Assembly (NCBI GenBank): GCA_026545765.1
Contig: CM048841.1
Location: 105,311,542-105,375,541, forward strand
DNA from: Plantago major
Taxonomy: Eukaryota; Streptophyta; Magnoliopsida; Lamiales; Plantaginaceae
Direction of reading: 5' to 3'
Length of the DNA: 64,000 bases
Part shown: piece after piece, positions 49,018 through 61,729 of the stretch
Layout of the letters: every line of letters begins with the position of its first letter
Numbering within the stretch: position 1 is the stretch's first letter
The notes under the pieces: generated by a model
Database searches by the model: none
Seen by the model: the letters and a program-made list of their open reading frames with translations, nothing else
Told to the model about the DNA's origin: nothing
Translations under genes and position numbers: made by a program

Positions 49018-49760
49018 CCAAATTCATTCAGTCCTACGTTGAATTTTGTGGAATTAGTTGTATTTAACCAGTATATATGTCAATGTTATTTTTGGTATGT
49101 TAACTGTATATATAGTTTTTATTAAATTTCATATAACTTTATTTGCAAAAATTCAAAAAATATTTTGAACATATATTTGAATTCGTCGTGACAAGACGAA
49201 TCCATAGACACCAATCTTGAATACTATTATTAATTAAATAAATTGTTTTATTCATTAAAATTAAATATAAATTTATTAAATATGCTAAAATGAAATTATG
49301 AAATTTTAATTTAAAAATAGAGTATTTATCAAATTAATTCAATCATACGTGGAATTTCGTGGAATTAGTTGCAGTTTCAACCAGTATATCTTTCACTGTT
49401 TATTTTGGTACGTTGGCTGCATAATTATATAGTTTTGATTAAATCTCATATAAATTTATTTACAAAACTCCAAAAAATATTTTAAACATATATTTGAATT
49501 CACCATGACAAGAAGAATCCATATACACCAATTATTATTATTATTATTAAATAAATAAATCATTTCATTCACTAAAATAAAATATTAATCTCATATAACT
49601 TTATCTACAAAAATTCAAAAAATATTTTTAACATATATTTGAATTCGCCAAGACAAGACAATCTATAAACATCAATCTTGAATACCATTATTAATTAAAT
49701 AAATTGTTTTATTCATTAAAATAAAACATAAATCTATTAAAACAAGATAAAATGAAATAA
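49018..49760 (+). repeat. Internal subrepeats of Helitron B
   Basis: Three diverged units of about 250-310 bp, at about 49018, 49328 and 49590. Each carries CATATATTTGAATTC near a GACAAGA-GAATC block and a TTATTCATTAAAATAAAATA-like tail. Related units occur in Helitron A near 12920, 13340 and 13885. Confidence 0.6.
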
Positions 49761-51220
49761 TAAAATTTTAAAAATTAAAAGCGACTCATTAAATCACATT
49801 ATAAATAATTGACGTAGCATCAAGCGTTCAAAAAGAGACTCATTTTATAGTTTAGCATCAAACATTCTGGACAAACTAAAATATACGATTATTTTGATTA
49901 GCCTCATATATATCCATACAACCATACCATTTGTGCACTTTCGGTTATTCTAAAGTTGATGGTTTACTTTGAAGCACACATAATCCGCATGTGCATAAAT
50001 GATACTTGGAGCGCTATCTAATTACTTAGACATTTTCTAATACAAAATTAATGTAAAAAGAAATTATTTTAAATGGCAATGTAGAATTTAAAGTTTTGTT
50101 AACTCTCTACATTTCTTTTTATTTTTGAGTTTAGTACTTTGGTCTCAAATCAATGTGAGGAATTCTTTTTTTTTTTGATTAAAAAAATTACAAAACAATT
50201 AATTATAATCAAAGTAAATTTATGTTTGATGTCAAGTTAATGCGCATTTGGTTCTGTTACTTTTACAATTGAAATCTAATATTGGTTACATAATTATATA
50301 TGACAATGATATTCAACCTTTGTAACTATCTATAAATGTGATCAATCAAATCTATTTCCATTAAAATCGCCACACACATACTAAATTTACATAATGCATA
50401 TAAGAATGGTATTAAAAAAAAATGCTGAATATATACACACCCAGATCGAATATCACCAAACTCCTATATATAAGAATGGGTTTGGATGTTTTAAATACTT
50501 GAGTTAATTATGATGCCCGTTTTCTATATGATTCCCAATTTGTTGAGGCATGACAAATTTATCTATTTTACATTTAAAGTTATTTATGCAATCCAATTAA
50601 GGTTATATATTTGATAGTATATGATTCCAAATTGTTAGTTTTAAATTTAATATAGTGAAATGAATCCAATCATTTTATCGGACTCAAGCAATCAATATTT
50701 ATATTTTATACCTTCAGATTTGTATGATTTATTGTTGAATATGCATTTTCTTAATGGACATGAATCCAGTTAGGAGGACCTTTAGATCTATGCTTGACAT
50801 AGTCCCTTTAACTGATCTTCTAAAAATGTTCTATGAATCGTGTACTAGACGTGCTCTTTTCAGTTCCAGAAGATAGAAGAGACACACGTGAGCTAATTGG
50901 TGGTGTGTTGATCTTTACATGTCTATCAACAACATTTTACATGTGAAGACTTTCAATCTCCTTTTCTTTATGTATAAGATTCGATCGGTAGGATGAGGTA
51001 TGAGGGTTCTCTTCTCTACAGTCTCTTGCTGGTTTCTGGCTGGAAGTACTGGTTCTATCCAACCTGAATTCAACACCGTTCGAAATAATGATGTTCAGGT
51101 TCGGTATGGCATATACTCGAACCCGTTCAATACCTTTGTTACAAGACCCGACCGCAACATTTTATGATTAAGTTAGTAAAAACTACAATTTTTTCGGCGG
51201 GATGGGGGGAGTCTGCATAT

Positions 51221-51525
51221 ACTCTCTAGGCGGGGAAATTCTCTTCGATATTCTCTCTACTTTATTGATCCATAACGGGCCTGGGAGATCTGATACTCTC
51301 TAGGTGGGAAAACTCTCTTCGATCTTCTCTCTACTTTCTTGATCTACATAACAAGCCAGGGGAGGGCGGAGATAAGCTGATACTCTCTAGGCGGGGAAAA
51401 TATCTTCGCTCTTCTCTTTACTCTCTTGATCTCCATGATGGGACGGGATTGGGGGGTACTCTCTAGGCGGGGAAACTCTCTTCTATCTTCTCTCTACTTT
51501 CTTCATCCATAACGGTTCTGGGGGG
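51221..51525 (+). repeat. Minisatellite in Helitron B, four units
   Basis: Units start at 51221, 51295, 51382 and 51458 with ACTCTCTAGG(C/T)GGG and contain CTTC(G/T)(A/C)T-TTCTCT-TACT. Helitron A has three such units. Confidence 0.8.
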
Positions 51526-52118
51526 AGGGGTACCGTACCATGTGAAATTATGTTCGTAGAATAATAATTTTTGTGTCTTTGGTGGGGTGACGCATACCAC
51601 CGCGGGGTTGTTGGGAACTGGTGGGTTGGAAAAAACAACAATAACATGTGAAATATGTTTGTATAAATTTTTTTTGTGTGTGGTGGGGTAACCACATATC
51701 ACCGTGGGTTGTTGGGAACAACCCTATTGATTGTATTGTATATTTTTGTATTTTATTTTGGTTCCGTTTGAGGGATAGATTAGAAAAAAAAACATGTATC
51801 TGTTACTAATTAACAGGTCGGGTACGGTAGGACCCTATTTTTAACATTTTCTATAGTTAACATAAATAAACACTCAGTGATATAATATTGGATGAAGAAG
51901 GACTACCGACCGACACCACGATCAACGTTGTTCACATAAATTTGACTACCTTATTTTCTTGATTAATTTATTCTATCATCCCCTTTCTATTTATTATTTA
52001 AAGTAAACTATACCGTGGCATCGCCACGGGTTAGTACTAGTTTAGAAACATTACAGAATAATTTGTATGGGTACATGGTACTACTTTGATTTGATTGAAT
52101 GGATATAATTGTACATTA

Positions 52119-52348
52119 AACTTCATTTGGTTTGAGGGAAAATGAGGGGGAAAAAATAGGGAAAAATATTGTTTTCCACCATTTGGCAGCTCCGAGAAAA
52201 TCCTAAAAAATTTATGAAAATCTATATCAAACATATATATCTTCACTAAATAAGGAAAGTTGTTTTTCCTTCACATTTTTCAGGAAAATCTTATTCCCCT
52301 CTTTTTTTTTTTTCTTTTCTTTCATTTTCCTTCAAACCAAATGAATCC
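52119..52348. mobile_element. Tourist-like MITE
   Basis: 230 bp with imperfect inverted ends containing TTCATTTGGTTTGAGGGAAA and the inverse of GGATTCATTTGGTTTGAAGG, flanked by TTA on both sides. The TTA duplication fits PIF/Harbinger-derived Tourist MITEs. Confidence 0.65.
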
Positions 52349-52476
52349 TTAGATTAATAAGAGTATGTGTTTAATTAGTCCATGTATTTGTTCATAGTAT
52401 ATGGTTTACATGTAATAATGGTTACACTTACATAACATAGGATAGTGTTTTTAATTCTACAAAATGTAGTTGTATA

Positions 52477-52717
52477 CTCCGTCCGTCCCAGTTTCATCTC
52501 CCCGCATCTTATTTTGCTCCGTCCCAACTTCATCTTCCCATCACTTAAATGGAAAATCTATTTCATACTTTATACATTATCTCTCCTACTTTATTCACTA
52601 TTTATCATACTTTATTCAATCTATTTCTTATTTTATCACCATCTCTCCTACTTTATTCACTTTTCTCTTAAATCTTGTGCCCAGTTCCGTGGGAAGATGA
52701 AACCGGGACGGAAGGAG
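52477..52717. mobile_element. Stowaway MITE, copy 3 (inverted)
   Basis: 241 bp, TIRs CTCCGTCCGTCCCAGTTTCA and TGAAACCGGGACGGAAGGAG, flanked by TA. The interior (CTCCTACTTTATTCACTTTT) is the inverse of copies 1 and 2. Confidence 0.9.
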
Positions 52718-52719
52718 TA

Positions 52720-53966
52720 TACTCTGTTGTTAATTTCGAGGAAGGTACATTATACGACTTGAGGCGTGTTTACTTGCAGATTGATCTTAATTAGTAGGGA
52801 GCACGTATGTGTTTACTTGCACATCAGTTGACATGTTCAACTGCTCATCACTTAGTTGCATCAACGTGCAATTGCAAGCTGATAAGGCATAGCTTATATT
52901 TTTGGTGAAATTTACACAAACACCTCCAAGATAAAATATGAAAATGTCCTTAGGACTCAAAATGAGTTTTAAGTAACTTTTGCCAGATACGTACTATATA
53001 TGAGAAAACCAACATAAGACATATTGAGTAGATGCTTGTAACGTACGAGAGATTTGGAAATGAGGAGCCCGCAGTAATATTTACCAATGACCTTCATTCG
53101 ATCGCCTGTTATATGGCAAATCATAATCCGTGAATGGATCGAGAGACTCAGTTTGAAATGATGTCATCACCCAAATTTCAATTTTGATGATGTAATTAAT
53201 ACAATCTCAACTTTACACTAAGAAAGGCGAGGGCAACACTCTGATCCGCTCGACTTGATATTTTGAATATTTCCTTTAAAAATGGGACTCCAATGTGACT
53301 CAACAGACAAAGACAAATTTAAGTTTGAAAGTTTAAGCCATTTTTATCAAAATTTGAAAACCTTATAATGATTGTATTAAAAAACAAAACCATCTTTATC
53401 TAGTACGACCGCTATTATTGTAAAAAGTGGTCTGGGTAGTTCTTAGAACCACCACAATAAAGGATGAATGTGAATCAGTAAAACCACTCACTTTCTTTCA
53501 AACCAATAGATGGTTGGACCGATCCAACCATGCTTCATTCCATCAAAAACTTTATATGGGATGAAACAAATATACTCTAATTTGAATAACGGTAACTATT
53601 TTTAGATTTAAGGAAAGACAACAAAAATGACAAATAACAATTGACTTTACCTCTAATTTTTAAATTTATTTATTTTTGTGTAAAATTTTGAATCTTATTA
53701 ATTCTAGGTTGACTTCATTTTAATTATTGGACAACTTGTGGTGATGAATTAGATACAATTATGTAAAAATCCAACTAGTGGCTCAACCGGTCAAACTAAT
53801 CAAACCGGTAGTTTAAACCCTTTCCGGTTCATCTTTCGGTCCGGTTTTTCATACACAGCTTATAATGCACTAGATAATGCATATAACACTCACTGAACAA
53901 GGATGGACTACAGTTTACATGCCTTGTATTATTGAAGCACAAAAGTTGGAAATCCTGCATTGTGTT
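52720..53966. other. Downstream region of RBOH-A
   Basis: No gene. A patch rich in CCGGT at 53770-53850 resembles the subterminal repeats of the hAT-like element at 33646 but has no visible ends. Confidence 0.4.
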
Positions 53967-56900
53967 CTAGAAGTTCTCCTTGTGAAAATCGAACTGTGTC
54001 GAAGAATTCAGGCTAAAGTCCTTGCAGAGCTCCTTTAATGTTTTCGTCAGCATTGGACTTCCACAGTAGAAAACCCCTGATGCAACACAGTGTTTATTCT
54101 TGTGAGTGTCCTAATAACATGTTCATGCTCCTATGTTTTCAGGTGAACAACAAACAATTAATGTGTGGTGAATTCATGACTTACCTATCCGCTTAGATGG
54201 ATGTGCATTCACCAGCTGCGTGAACACTTTTTTCCAGCTTGGCCTGGCGAAATGTGTTCGTAACTGTTGAGGTATGAGGTTGTAGTAAGTACTAGAGATT
54301 AGAAACTTGTAAATCTGATCATGTCAGAGAACTAACTGATCCTGTGAAATGGAACAAATAATATGTGTACCCGGCTTCCTGAGAGGACGTCAACCCCACT
54401 TTTAGCTTGTTGCAAAGACTGAACCATTGATATTAGCGCTGATCGTGCATCTCCCTCTTCATGTATGCAGGTCAAGTGAGTGTGCATGTCAATTATATTC
54501 TGCAACATTGAGTTCAAAATTCTAAAACTGAGAAATCTTGCAACTTTTAGCATAATAAAAGTATTGCTGTTATTCCTATAAACTGTTGCTCTTAGATGAT
54601 TCAGTATTCACAGTATCTAGATATGAACCTACATTGTAGTCATGTTCGGCAATATCATCCACAACACCTTTGAACCAGTCAAGAGATCCTTGTTCCCTCG
54701 TCGACCAATAGAAGTAGGCTCTTTGAGGCCCTTTCTGGTCGCCTAATTGATCCTTGACCTGATCAGAGAGTTGTAGCTTGTATAAAGCACTGGAACAGCA
54801 TACCTTTTCTGTATAATTCGTTAATACTTACAGATTGAGCTTGAGTGTTTATTATGTCTTTTAAGATGCTGATAAAAGGCGTTGCTCCAATCCCCTGGCC
54901 AATGAGCAAAAGGATATGGTATTTCTTGTAATCCTGTGCTGGTGCACCGTAAGGACCCTTGATCAAAATTGTCGGGAACCTGGCCCTGAATTTAGCATGA
55001 TAACAATAGTGTGAAGAACAAATCTGGACATAGATCAAGAGCCTAAATTACACATGCTACCATTATGATTGGTTACAATTGCATTAGTTTTGAAATATTG
55101 CATAAAGCCTTGCATCTGTTTATATGCATACGAGTCGTCTAGGACGATTTTCAGGTGGTACGAACTTAAATTTATCCCAGGCTAATGTTACTCACTGGTG
55201 CATTTGAGTTTCAGGATACACTTTCGATACCATCCTATTCAGCTTTCCTTGTTTTGTTTCCACAGTTTGAGGTAAACAGACCTGTATTTACATAACAATC
55301 ATATAAGAAACTTGAATAACTAAAAAGGAAAGCAGGGCAAATTGACAGCAGAGAAACTTATAACATCTCACCTTTGCAAATCGATTTCTAAGTTCAGTAG
55401 TCCAGTCTCCCAGTGCGCGTATATGGACACTCAAAAAGTCATCACCTGGTGCTGAAGTAATAGTGAATGGATGCCTGTAGAATAAATTTGTATGTATTTA
55501 AAAATTTACAAGAATTATGAACGAAATTCATAATATTGACCAGCAGAAATATCATATATGGTGGTTGCTGATTACCATTCAATGCCTGATATATCAGGAC
55601 ACTTGACAAAAAGGTACATTCCACTCTTGTACTTAAATGTCGCGGGCTTTTTCATGTACAGCGCTAAAACATCTCCGGGATAAACAACAGCCTGCCATTA
55701 GCAGAAAAGGAGTGAACTAAATCAGTAAATTCAGTTCATGGGAGATTTACCACATAGAAGTATTAAGAATTCTAACCTTGATGATATCGACTCTGTACTT
55801 CTGATCGCGAGTGGTGATGATCCTCTCGCTTACATAGAGGAGCATTGGGATTGAAATATACAACAATATCTGCAAAAATCAGATGATAGTCATCATCAAT
55901 CCAGTCTCAATCCATGGTTAATATAAAGTATCGATTTGAGAGCTTAGAGACGTACACTTTTTTTGTACCATTCTCTGGTGAAAACCATCAAATTGTCATG
56001 GATGATCAACAGGAAATAAACAAGCACCAGCAAATGATGTGCATACCAGAAGGCATTAAAGCCAGCCAAATGGTGAAATGGCCAACGTAGTTTCACGATA
56101 TTTCTTCTGAACCAATGTGTTGCCAATGTGAATGCGAAAGTCATGAAAGTCGTAATTAGAATGCCAGTAATACCAACTGTGCTGCTAACAATACTCATAT
56201 AAGTTGGTTGCTGGTAGTTATAAGCTGGTCCAAAAATTGAGTGGAACTGGTCTGTAGGACAGGATGCTATTCTCACATAATTGCAACTCAAGTGCATAAT
56301 CGTGTGAATAACGGTTCCAATGGCAATCTCCAGTGAAATCCATTGGTGGAAGTTGATGTTGTCATCAAAAGGGATTATGCTACCGAAGAACGTTTCTCTC
56401 ATTATAGTAAGAGTTCTCTTGCACACAGGAAGGAGAATCAGAGCCATGTTGAACTTGATGATTTCGGCAGTACCCTTAGCAGCACACAGACAATATCCCA
56501 TGACTTCAAAAGCTGGCCGGTTTCTATGTTGAAGAAATTTCCATGTAAAGAGGAAAATGTTTATCATTTGCCACAGAACCAGGATCCATATTCTCTTCCA
56601 ATTCTCATGAAGTAACTCAGAGGTTTTCGAAAGTAATCTGCTCATCGGTGTCCTGTATTCCTTTGGGATCATGGCTCTTGCCAAAGTTTTTGTTTTCCGT
56701 AACATTCTGTCTCCCTCGTGCTCGTCCATGCCTACTGCCCCCTTTAGCAATACCTCAAGTTTCCACATCTGTTGATGAAAAAGAACAGCAGTAAACCTTT
56801 AAGTAAAGATTGTATATATTTTCTATTACCAACTATGAAGATGACCAGAAACAAAGTGAACTGTCACCTCTATATATCCTTTATGATCCGGATCAAGTTC

Positions 56901-57838
56901 GTGCATAACAACAGAAGCATACTCAGCTGCATTCTCCTTGAAATGCGATAACTTGTTTGCTGAAGCACTCATTATTAGGACCTTTACAATAAAATCCCAT
57001 TAAAATCTCACCCAAAACAAAGGAAAGTAGAGAACACAGGAAAATTTGTAAACAAATTGTTTTTAACTTTCAGCCATGTTTCTAACCTCTTTAACCTCAT
57101 CTTCTGATAGCTTTCCATCACCATTCTTGTCACACCTGCAATTAATGCAATCTTTTGTCAAATTCAATCATAGTTTTCTCATCTCTTGCTATATGAAAAT
57201 CCTTGGTCGAGTATGACTTACATGTCGAAGAATATGTGTAGCCTTGCTTCTGGATCCTGGATAGTCATGTCATCAAAGAATGTCCTCAGTTCTCCTATGC
57301 CAATCCCATTTTCCGTGCTAACTTTCCTTCGCCTTGCCAATGCCTCAAACAACTGCCCCGCGAATTCTTTACTATCTCTCAGCCCTTTTTCACACAACAA
57401 AAAATCAATCATTTACTTCTTACTAGTTCATACCATATGAAGTCAACTGAAACTGGTTAGCCGAAAATATCAGGTACACATGCCAATGAGTTTATCTCAT
57501 GCAACTAAACAAAGTTAGAAACACAGCACTTATACTTAACATACTGTAGAGAAACTTTGGAAACTTTCAGAAAAAGGAAACTTTCCTAGATAAGAAAGTT
57601 TCCATTTGTGTTGTTATCCTTTAGACATACCAATGCAGGCACCAAATTTGTCCTTAAACAGCCTGCCATCGACTGCATTGAGATGAAAACGCTCCTGGAT
57701 TTTTTTCCACGCTTCCTCCCCCGACTCAGTGGTTTGAAGGAAACGCAGGCCTCCTTTTCCGTTCGGCTCCCCCCTTCTCTTCCTGAGGACAGCAGCATCC
57801 TGAACCTGGTTCATCTTTCTTGGTTCACTCTCTTCCAT
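53967..57838 (-). CDS. Respiratory burst oxidase (RBOH), short N terminus, complete (RBOH-A)
   Basis: Fourteen exons with GT-AG borders: 57838..57631, 57384..57222, 57135..57087, 56981..56868, 56768..55956, 55869..55777, 55691..55576, 55474..55372, 55281..55196, 54985..54832, 54758..54633, 54499..54371, 54263..54185, 54076..53967. They encode 780 residues. Eleven of 14 exons have exactly the same length as in RBOH-B; only exons 1, 5 and 11 differ. EF hands, heme histidines (THTIMHL-type [28 protein letters not shown]), FAD motif [14 protein letters not shown] motifs [10 protein letters not shown] and GQGIGATP, and VFYCGSP are present. The N terminus is about 49 residues shorter and lacks the WILEKVEID segment. 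Other changes are [10 protein letters not shown] where the family has CIGMGD, Gln in GQGIGATP where Leu is usual, and STREQ for VTREQ. The start is the first ATG of exon 1 giving MEESEPRK; an in-frame ATG at 57871 would add 11 residues. It should be an active plasma-membrane NADPH oxidase. Confidence 0.92.
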
Positions 57839-57930
57839 GAAATGCTTTAAGTTGTTGATAAGAATAAGCAACTTATTGTTTTTGTTGTTTGATGATTATA
57901 TTTATCAATGTCGTTATTATACAAGTACTA

Positions 57931-57938
57931 TATTTATA
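57931..57938 (-). promoter_or_regulatory. TATA box of RBOH-A
   Basis: TATAAATA on the minus strand, about 95 bp upstream of the chosen ATG. Confidence 0.55.
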
Positions 57939-58551
57939 CTACACTGTAAGTCTTGTCTCAGTGTCTGGTAAGTGGTTGTTTATTATTAGCAAGAGGGAGC
58001 ATTGATTTTATTTATACACGTTTTGAATATATCAAATGTCAACCGCAGTTTTCATTCACATAACAAGCATTCTCTTTATAATATCAGAGAGCAAAATGCT
58101 ACAAATATCTTGGAAGAAACTCAGGAACCAAGTACAGACAACACGCACAATTACAAACATCCAATCCTGCAAGCTCTCATCTCGTCCTTTCATCTTCCTT
58201 ATCCTATGACCTATCTATAGCCTCTACTTTCAACTCGTGATCCACGATGCAAGGAAATATGCGCAAAATGTAATAATATCGAAACATTAATATGAATGAC
58301 TAGATTATACACATATCCACAAGTTGAAGATTTCAGATGAAAAATCTGAAATAGATTTCGGCTTGTGGACGGCAATTTTGTCAGAGGAAGGAGTACTGCT
58401 GTACCAGCTTAGAGCCTCAGACATGGTAATAAATTTAACAAGACACAATTTTTTCCCAATTTGGCTAAATTCATTGTATAAATCTCCCATTTTGCAAACT
58501 GATTTAATGGAAACCCAAACAAACAAGATAATGCAATCACACGGAAGCTAC
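57939..58551. other. Upstream region of RBOH-A
   Basis: No gene recognised. The region ends at the target duplication of the small copia relic. Confidence 0.4.
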
Positions 58552-58556
58552 CCATT

Positions 58557-59110
58557 TGTTAGATTATAGGAAAATATTCCGTGAGAATAATTAGCCTAAT
58601 TATGTCGGGGCGTGGCTATGCTGGATTCGAAACTTGCTCTTGGAATTGCATTGTCCGGTTCATAAGGCCACGTTCGTGTACTGTGACAATGTGACTGCAA
58701 TTTACCTCTCCGGCAATCCAGTACAACATCAACGTAGGAAGCACATAGAAATGGACATCCATTTTGTTCGAGAAAAAGTTGCGAAAGTCCATATCAGGGT
58801 CCTTCATGTCTCGTCTCGCTATCAGATCGCTGACATCTTTACTAAAGGCCTTCTACAGGTTTTATTTGATGATTTTCGGGACAGTCTAAGCATTCGCAAG
58901 CCTCCCGTTTTGATTGAGGGAAAGTGTTAGATTAGGAAAAAATTCCGTGAGAATAATTATCCTAATTATGTTGTATTAAGGAGTGTATATAGAATAGGAG
59001 ATTAGGTGACATAGGTTCCGTAGTCCTGGCCTAAACATACTACTTTGTAATTGTATTGTATATATACCACGTTTGTGAATGAGAATATTCACGGAAGTAT
59101 ATTTCTTTCA
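58557..59110 (+). mobile_element. Copia relic of 554 bp
   Basis: The target duplication CCATT is present on both sides (58552-58556 and 59111-59115). A 5' LTR start (TGTTAGATTATAGG, about 48 bp) is joined directly to the end of RNase H. The 3' LTR is 58925-59110, preceded by a purine tract TTGAGGGAAAG. Nearly the whole element has been deleted internally while both outer ends were kept. Confidence 0.88.
58616..58930 (+). pseudogene. RNase H tail of the copia relic
   Basis: LLLELHCPVHKATFVYCDNV, TAIYLSGNPVQHQRRKHIEM, DIHFVREKV and ADIFTKGLL form the last part of copia RNase H. Everything before it is gone. Confidence 0.85.
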
Positions 59111-59127
59111 CCATTAAGGATGAGTAA

Positions 59128-59257
59128 GGCTCTGTTCTTTTCAACTGAAATTTATCGACTGATTGATCGAATCAATTGTAGATAAAATATAATCAATAGA
59201 ACTAAATCGAATCGACGAATCGAATCGAATGAGTTTTAAGTTGAAAAGAACAGAGCC
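59128..59257. mobile_element. Tourist-like MITE, pair member 1
   Basis: 130 bp. The ends GGCTCTGTTCTTTTCAACT and AGTTGAAAAGAACAGAGCC are perfect inverted repeats, flanked by TAA on both sides. Confidence 0.85.
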
Positions 59258-59295
59258 TAACTACTCTAAGCAAAAGTGTGCACCATACAGAGTAA

Positions 59296-59413
59296 GGCTC
59301 TGTTCTATTCAACTTAAAACTCATTCAGTTCCGTTCAGTTCCGTTCTGCTTAGTTATATTTTATACTACAATTCAGTTCAGTTCAGTAAATTTCAGTTGA
59401 AAAGAACAGAGCT
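59296..59413. mobile_element. Tourist-like MITE, pair member 2
   Basis: 118 bp. The ends GGCTCTGTTCTATTCAACT and AGTTGAAAAGAACAGAGCT are inverted repeats with two mismatches, flanked by TAA. It is 38 bp from member 1. The interior differs (TTCAGTTCCGTTCAGTTCCG). Confidence 0.82.
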
Positions 59414-60840
59414 TAATTCTACTCGACTAAACGGAGATGTGGATCAAGATTGGATTTAGGTAGCGATTGGTAAATCTTCCAATACCGTATTTTTCAGAAT
59501 ATCAATATCACAAGGGATCACATCAATCGAGTTAATATAATCTCGACGGAATCGAACCCATATATAACAAGCGAGTCCTTATTTTTACCGTCACTTAAGT
59601 TGTGCAGTTGAACCTCTTTGAGTCAAGTTGTGTTTCCAATTGCACATTCGATAAATTGTGCGTTGATTGGCAGTAGAATTTGTTGGCCCCTTTTTTGCAG
59701 AATTTGTTGCAAATTAAGATGTCACCCATGAGCTAACATTTGTTTTTTGTTGAACGAAGGGTTTGCAATTGTTTCACAAGTGCTGTTCAACTACCAATCA
59801 CCATAAATTCTTCAGTCAGCCCTCCAATTCTGCAGAAATTGGCCTTACCAATCAATTCATTGTAAATCACTCTTAGCGACTAGGGTAAATCACTTAACAC
59901 AATTTAATTTCGATTTAACATCTTCCTTTTCTACCCTTTTCTTTATACATGCATTATTATCAAATGTCAACCATAATTTGCTTTTACTACTATCAGAACA
60001 TATCATTTGTTCTATGATGTGAGTGAATGGTTGAAATCCATAATAAAATAAGTTTCAACCGTAAAATTCTGAAAGTTAATGAAGGTTTAGTATGCTAAAT
60101 AATGGGTAGGAAGTGCAACTTTCTAAATGAATATTGATTGAGGGACATTTCAAACAAATTTTGATAATTCTAGTACAAATTCATACTTGATGTTCCATCT
60201 TTACCTTTAAAGTTTATTTTGTAGTCAAACTAACAAAAAAAAAAGAGTAATTTAAATTTAAAATATCATTTATTACATTAACATACCCTTTTAATATGCC
60301 TTTACATTCAATTAAATGGAAAAAATGTAGAATTGATATAGATTTTATCAATTTTACTATTTTGCATATATTGCACATTGTTTTAATGCAAATTTTCTGA
60401 CATCACTTAAAAAGAATGTAAAATGTCTAATTGTATTGATATATATCTACTTTTATATCAACATATGTCAGCTACGGAAAAAATTTATATAGTTTAGTAT
60501 TTTACGGTAGACATATGTTAGTATCGCCACTGACATATCCACACATTTAACTATGTTGTACCAGGATCAACAACAAAAAAAATGTATTGTCTCTTAATCA
60601 ATTCTTTTCTCTAAATTGTACTACATTCTAATTTCACCAAAATAATGTACTTAATTACAACTTTGAGCCTTTGAAACTAGTAACATACTTTATTGTATAT
60701 CAATTTACACCATTGGTCGGTCTCGGAAGACCTATTCCATGATTTGTCAAATAAATTTCAAGTGGTACAATTATTATATCATAAATCACTTGTTTTGTCG
60801 TCTAATTTGCCCACTGCTTGTAAGGGATATGGTAGGTATC
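59414..60840. other. Intergenic DNA
   Basis: No gene, RNA or bounded element recognised. Confidence 0.4.
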
Positions 60841-61729
60841 TGCGGATACAGAAGTACAGAAGAAGAAAACATGGTCGAGAAGAGTCGATAGTTTGACTAT
60901 CTCTCCTTAAGACTTTATTGCCCCGCTAAGCTGCACACGGGTTGGTTGCAACAGTCTCCCATGATACAACTTCTCTTAAATGGCTAGGTAGCACTCCGAT
61001 AGCCAAGTCTGTCGAACCTTAATTTGAGTTTGTAAGGATGCACAAAGAGCAGGAGGAAAGAAAGCAAGTATGGAATGTGATGTGTGTTCTTGTGAAGAAC
61101 TTCTTCATATATTTATACTTGTTTGGTGATCTTTCCCAAGAGTTATATCCTTCCACTAAAGGTGTTAACTCTTCATTCAATAGACAAAAGTTAAAAGGGA
61201 CACAATTCTTCAACTTAAATGAAGTGTCTATTCATGAAAAGACCAGGAAAAAATCGAATTTTCGGAGAAAATCGCGCCTGTTCAGGCATTAACAGGGCTC
61301 ACCGCGTTGAGCCCTACCTCACCGCGGTCTCGGAACAAAACCAATGGTTCCGTCCAAGTAGACCGTGGTGAGCTCTCTTTCGATTGGGGGGCTCATCGAA
61401 GTGAGGTAGGGCTCTCCCCAGTTTCCTTCCGAATTCGATTTTTCTCCTTTGTTTTCGATCACTTTGCTCTTAAACCCGAATTTTAGCACATAGGATTATC
61501 AATCCTCATGTTTAAGATGACTTAACTCATTCATGTATTGATCAAACACACTTAATGTATTAGTCACCCTTTCACCACTTTGCGATTTTAGTGACTTAAT
61601 ACATAAAGTGTAATTCGTTTTGACAACGAGATACACGCATACACGGAATGCTTGTTTCCGACGTGTTGGGCCCAATTGACCAATTCATCGAATGAATTGA
61701 AAGCTCAATCATTCACTAAAATTCCAACA
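60841..61729 (-). repeat. copia-2 3' LTR (inner boundary approximate)
   Basis: It shares with the copia-1 LTR the terminal TTTTAGTGA-type sequence and the CTTAAGACTTTATTGCCCCGC block. Only one LTR is in the window, so no target duplication can be checked. Confidence 0.65.

Larger units (their letters stand above)
48950..52040 (+). mobile_element. Helitron B (non-autonomous), between the two RBOH genes
   Basis: The 3' end has a perfect stem CCGTGGC / GCCACGG (52013-52019 and 52023-52029, loop ATC), then GTTAGTA and CTAG ending at 52040, then T. Collinear with Helitron A over most of its length: GACAAGACGAATCCATAGAC near 49190, CATTTTCTTAATGGACATGA near 50745, ATGTATAAGATTCGATCGGT near 50980, the minisatellite, and CCGACCGACACCACGATCAA near 51907. 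The 5' end near 48950 is approximate because it merges with a TA repeat. No Rep/helicase ORF. Confidence 0.75.
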
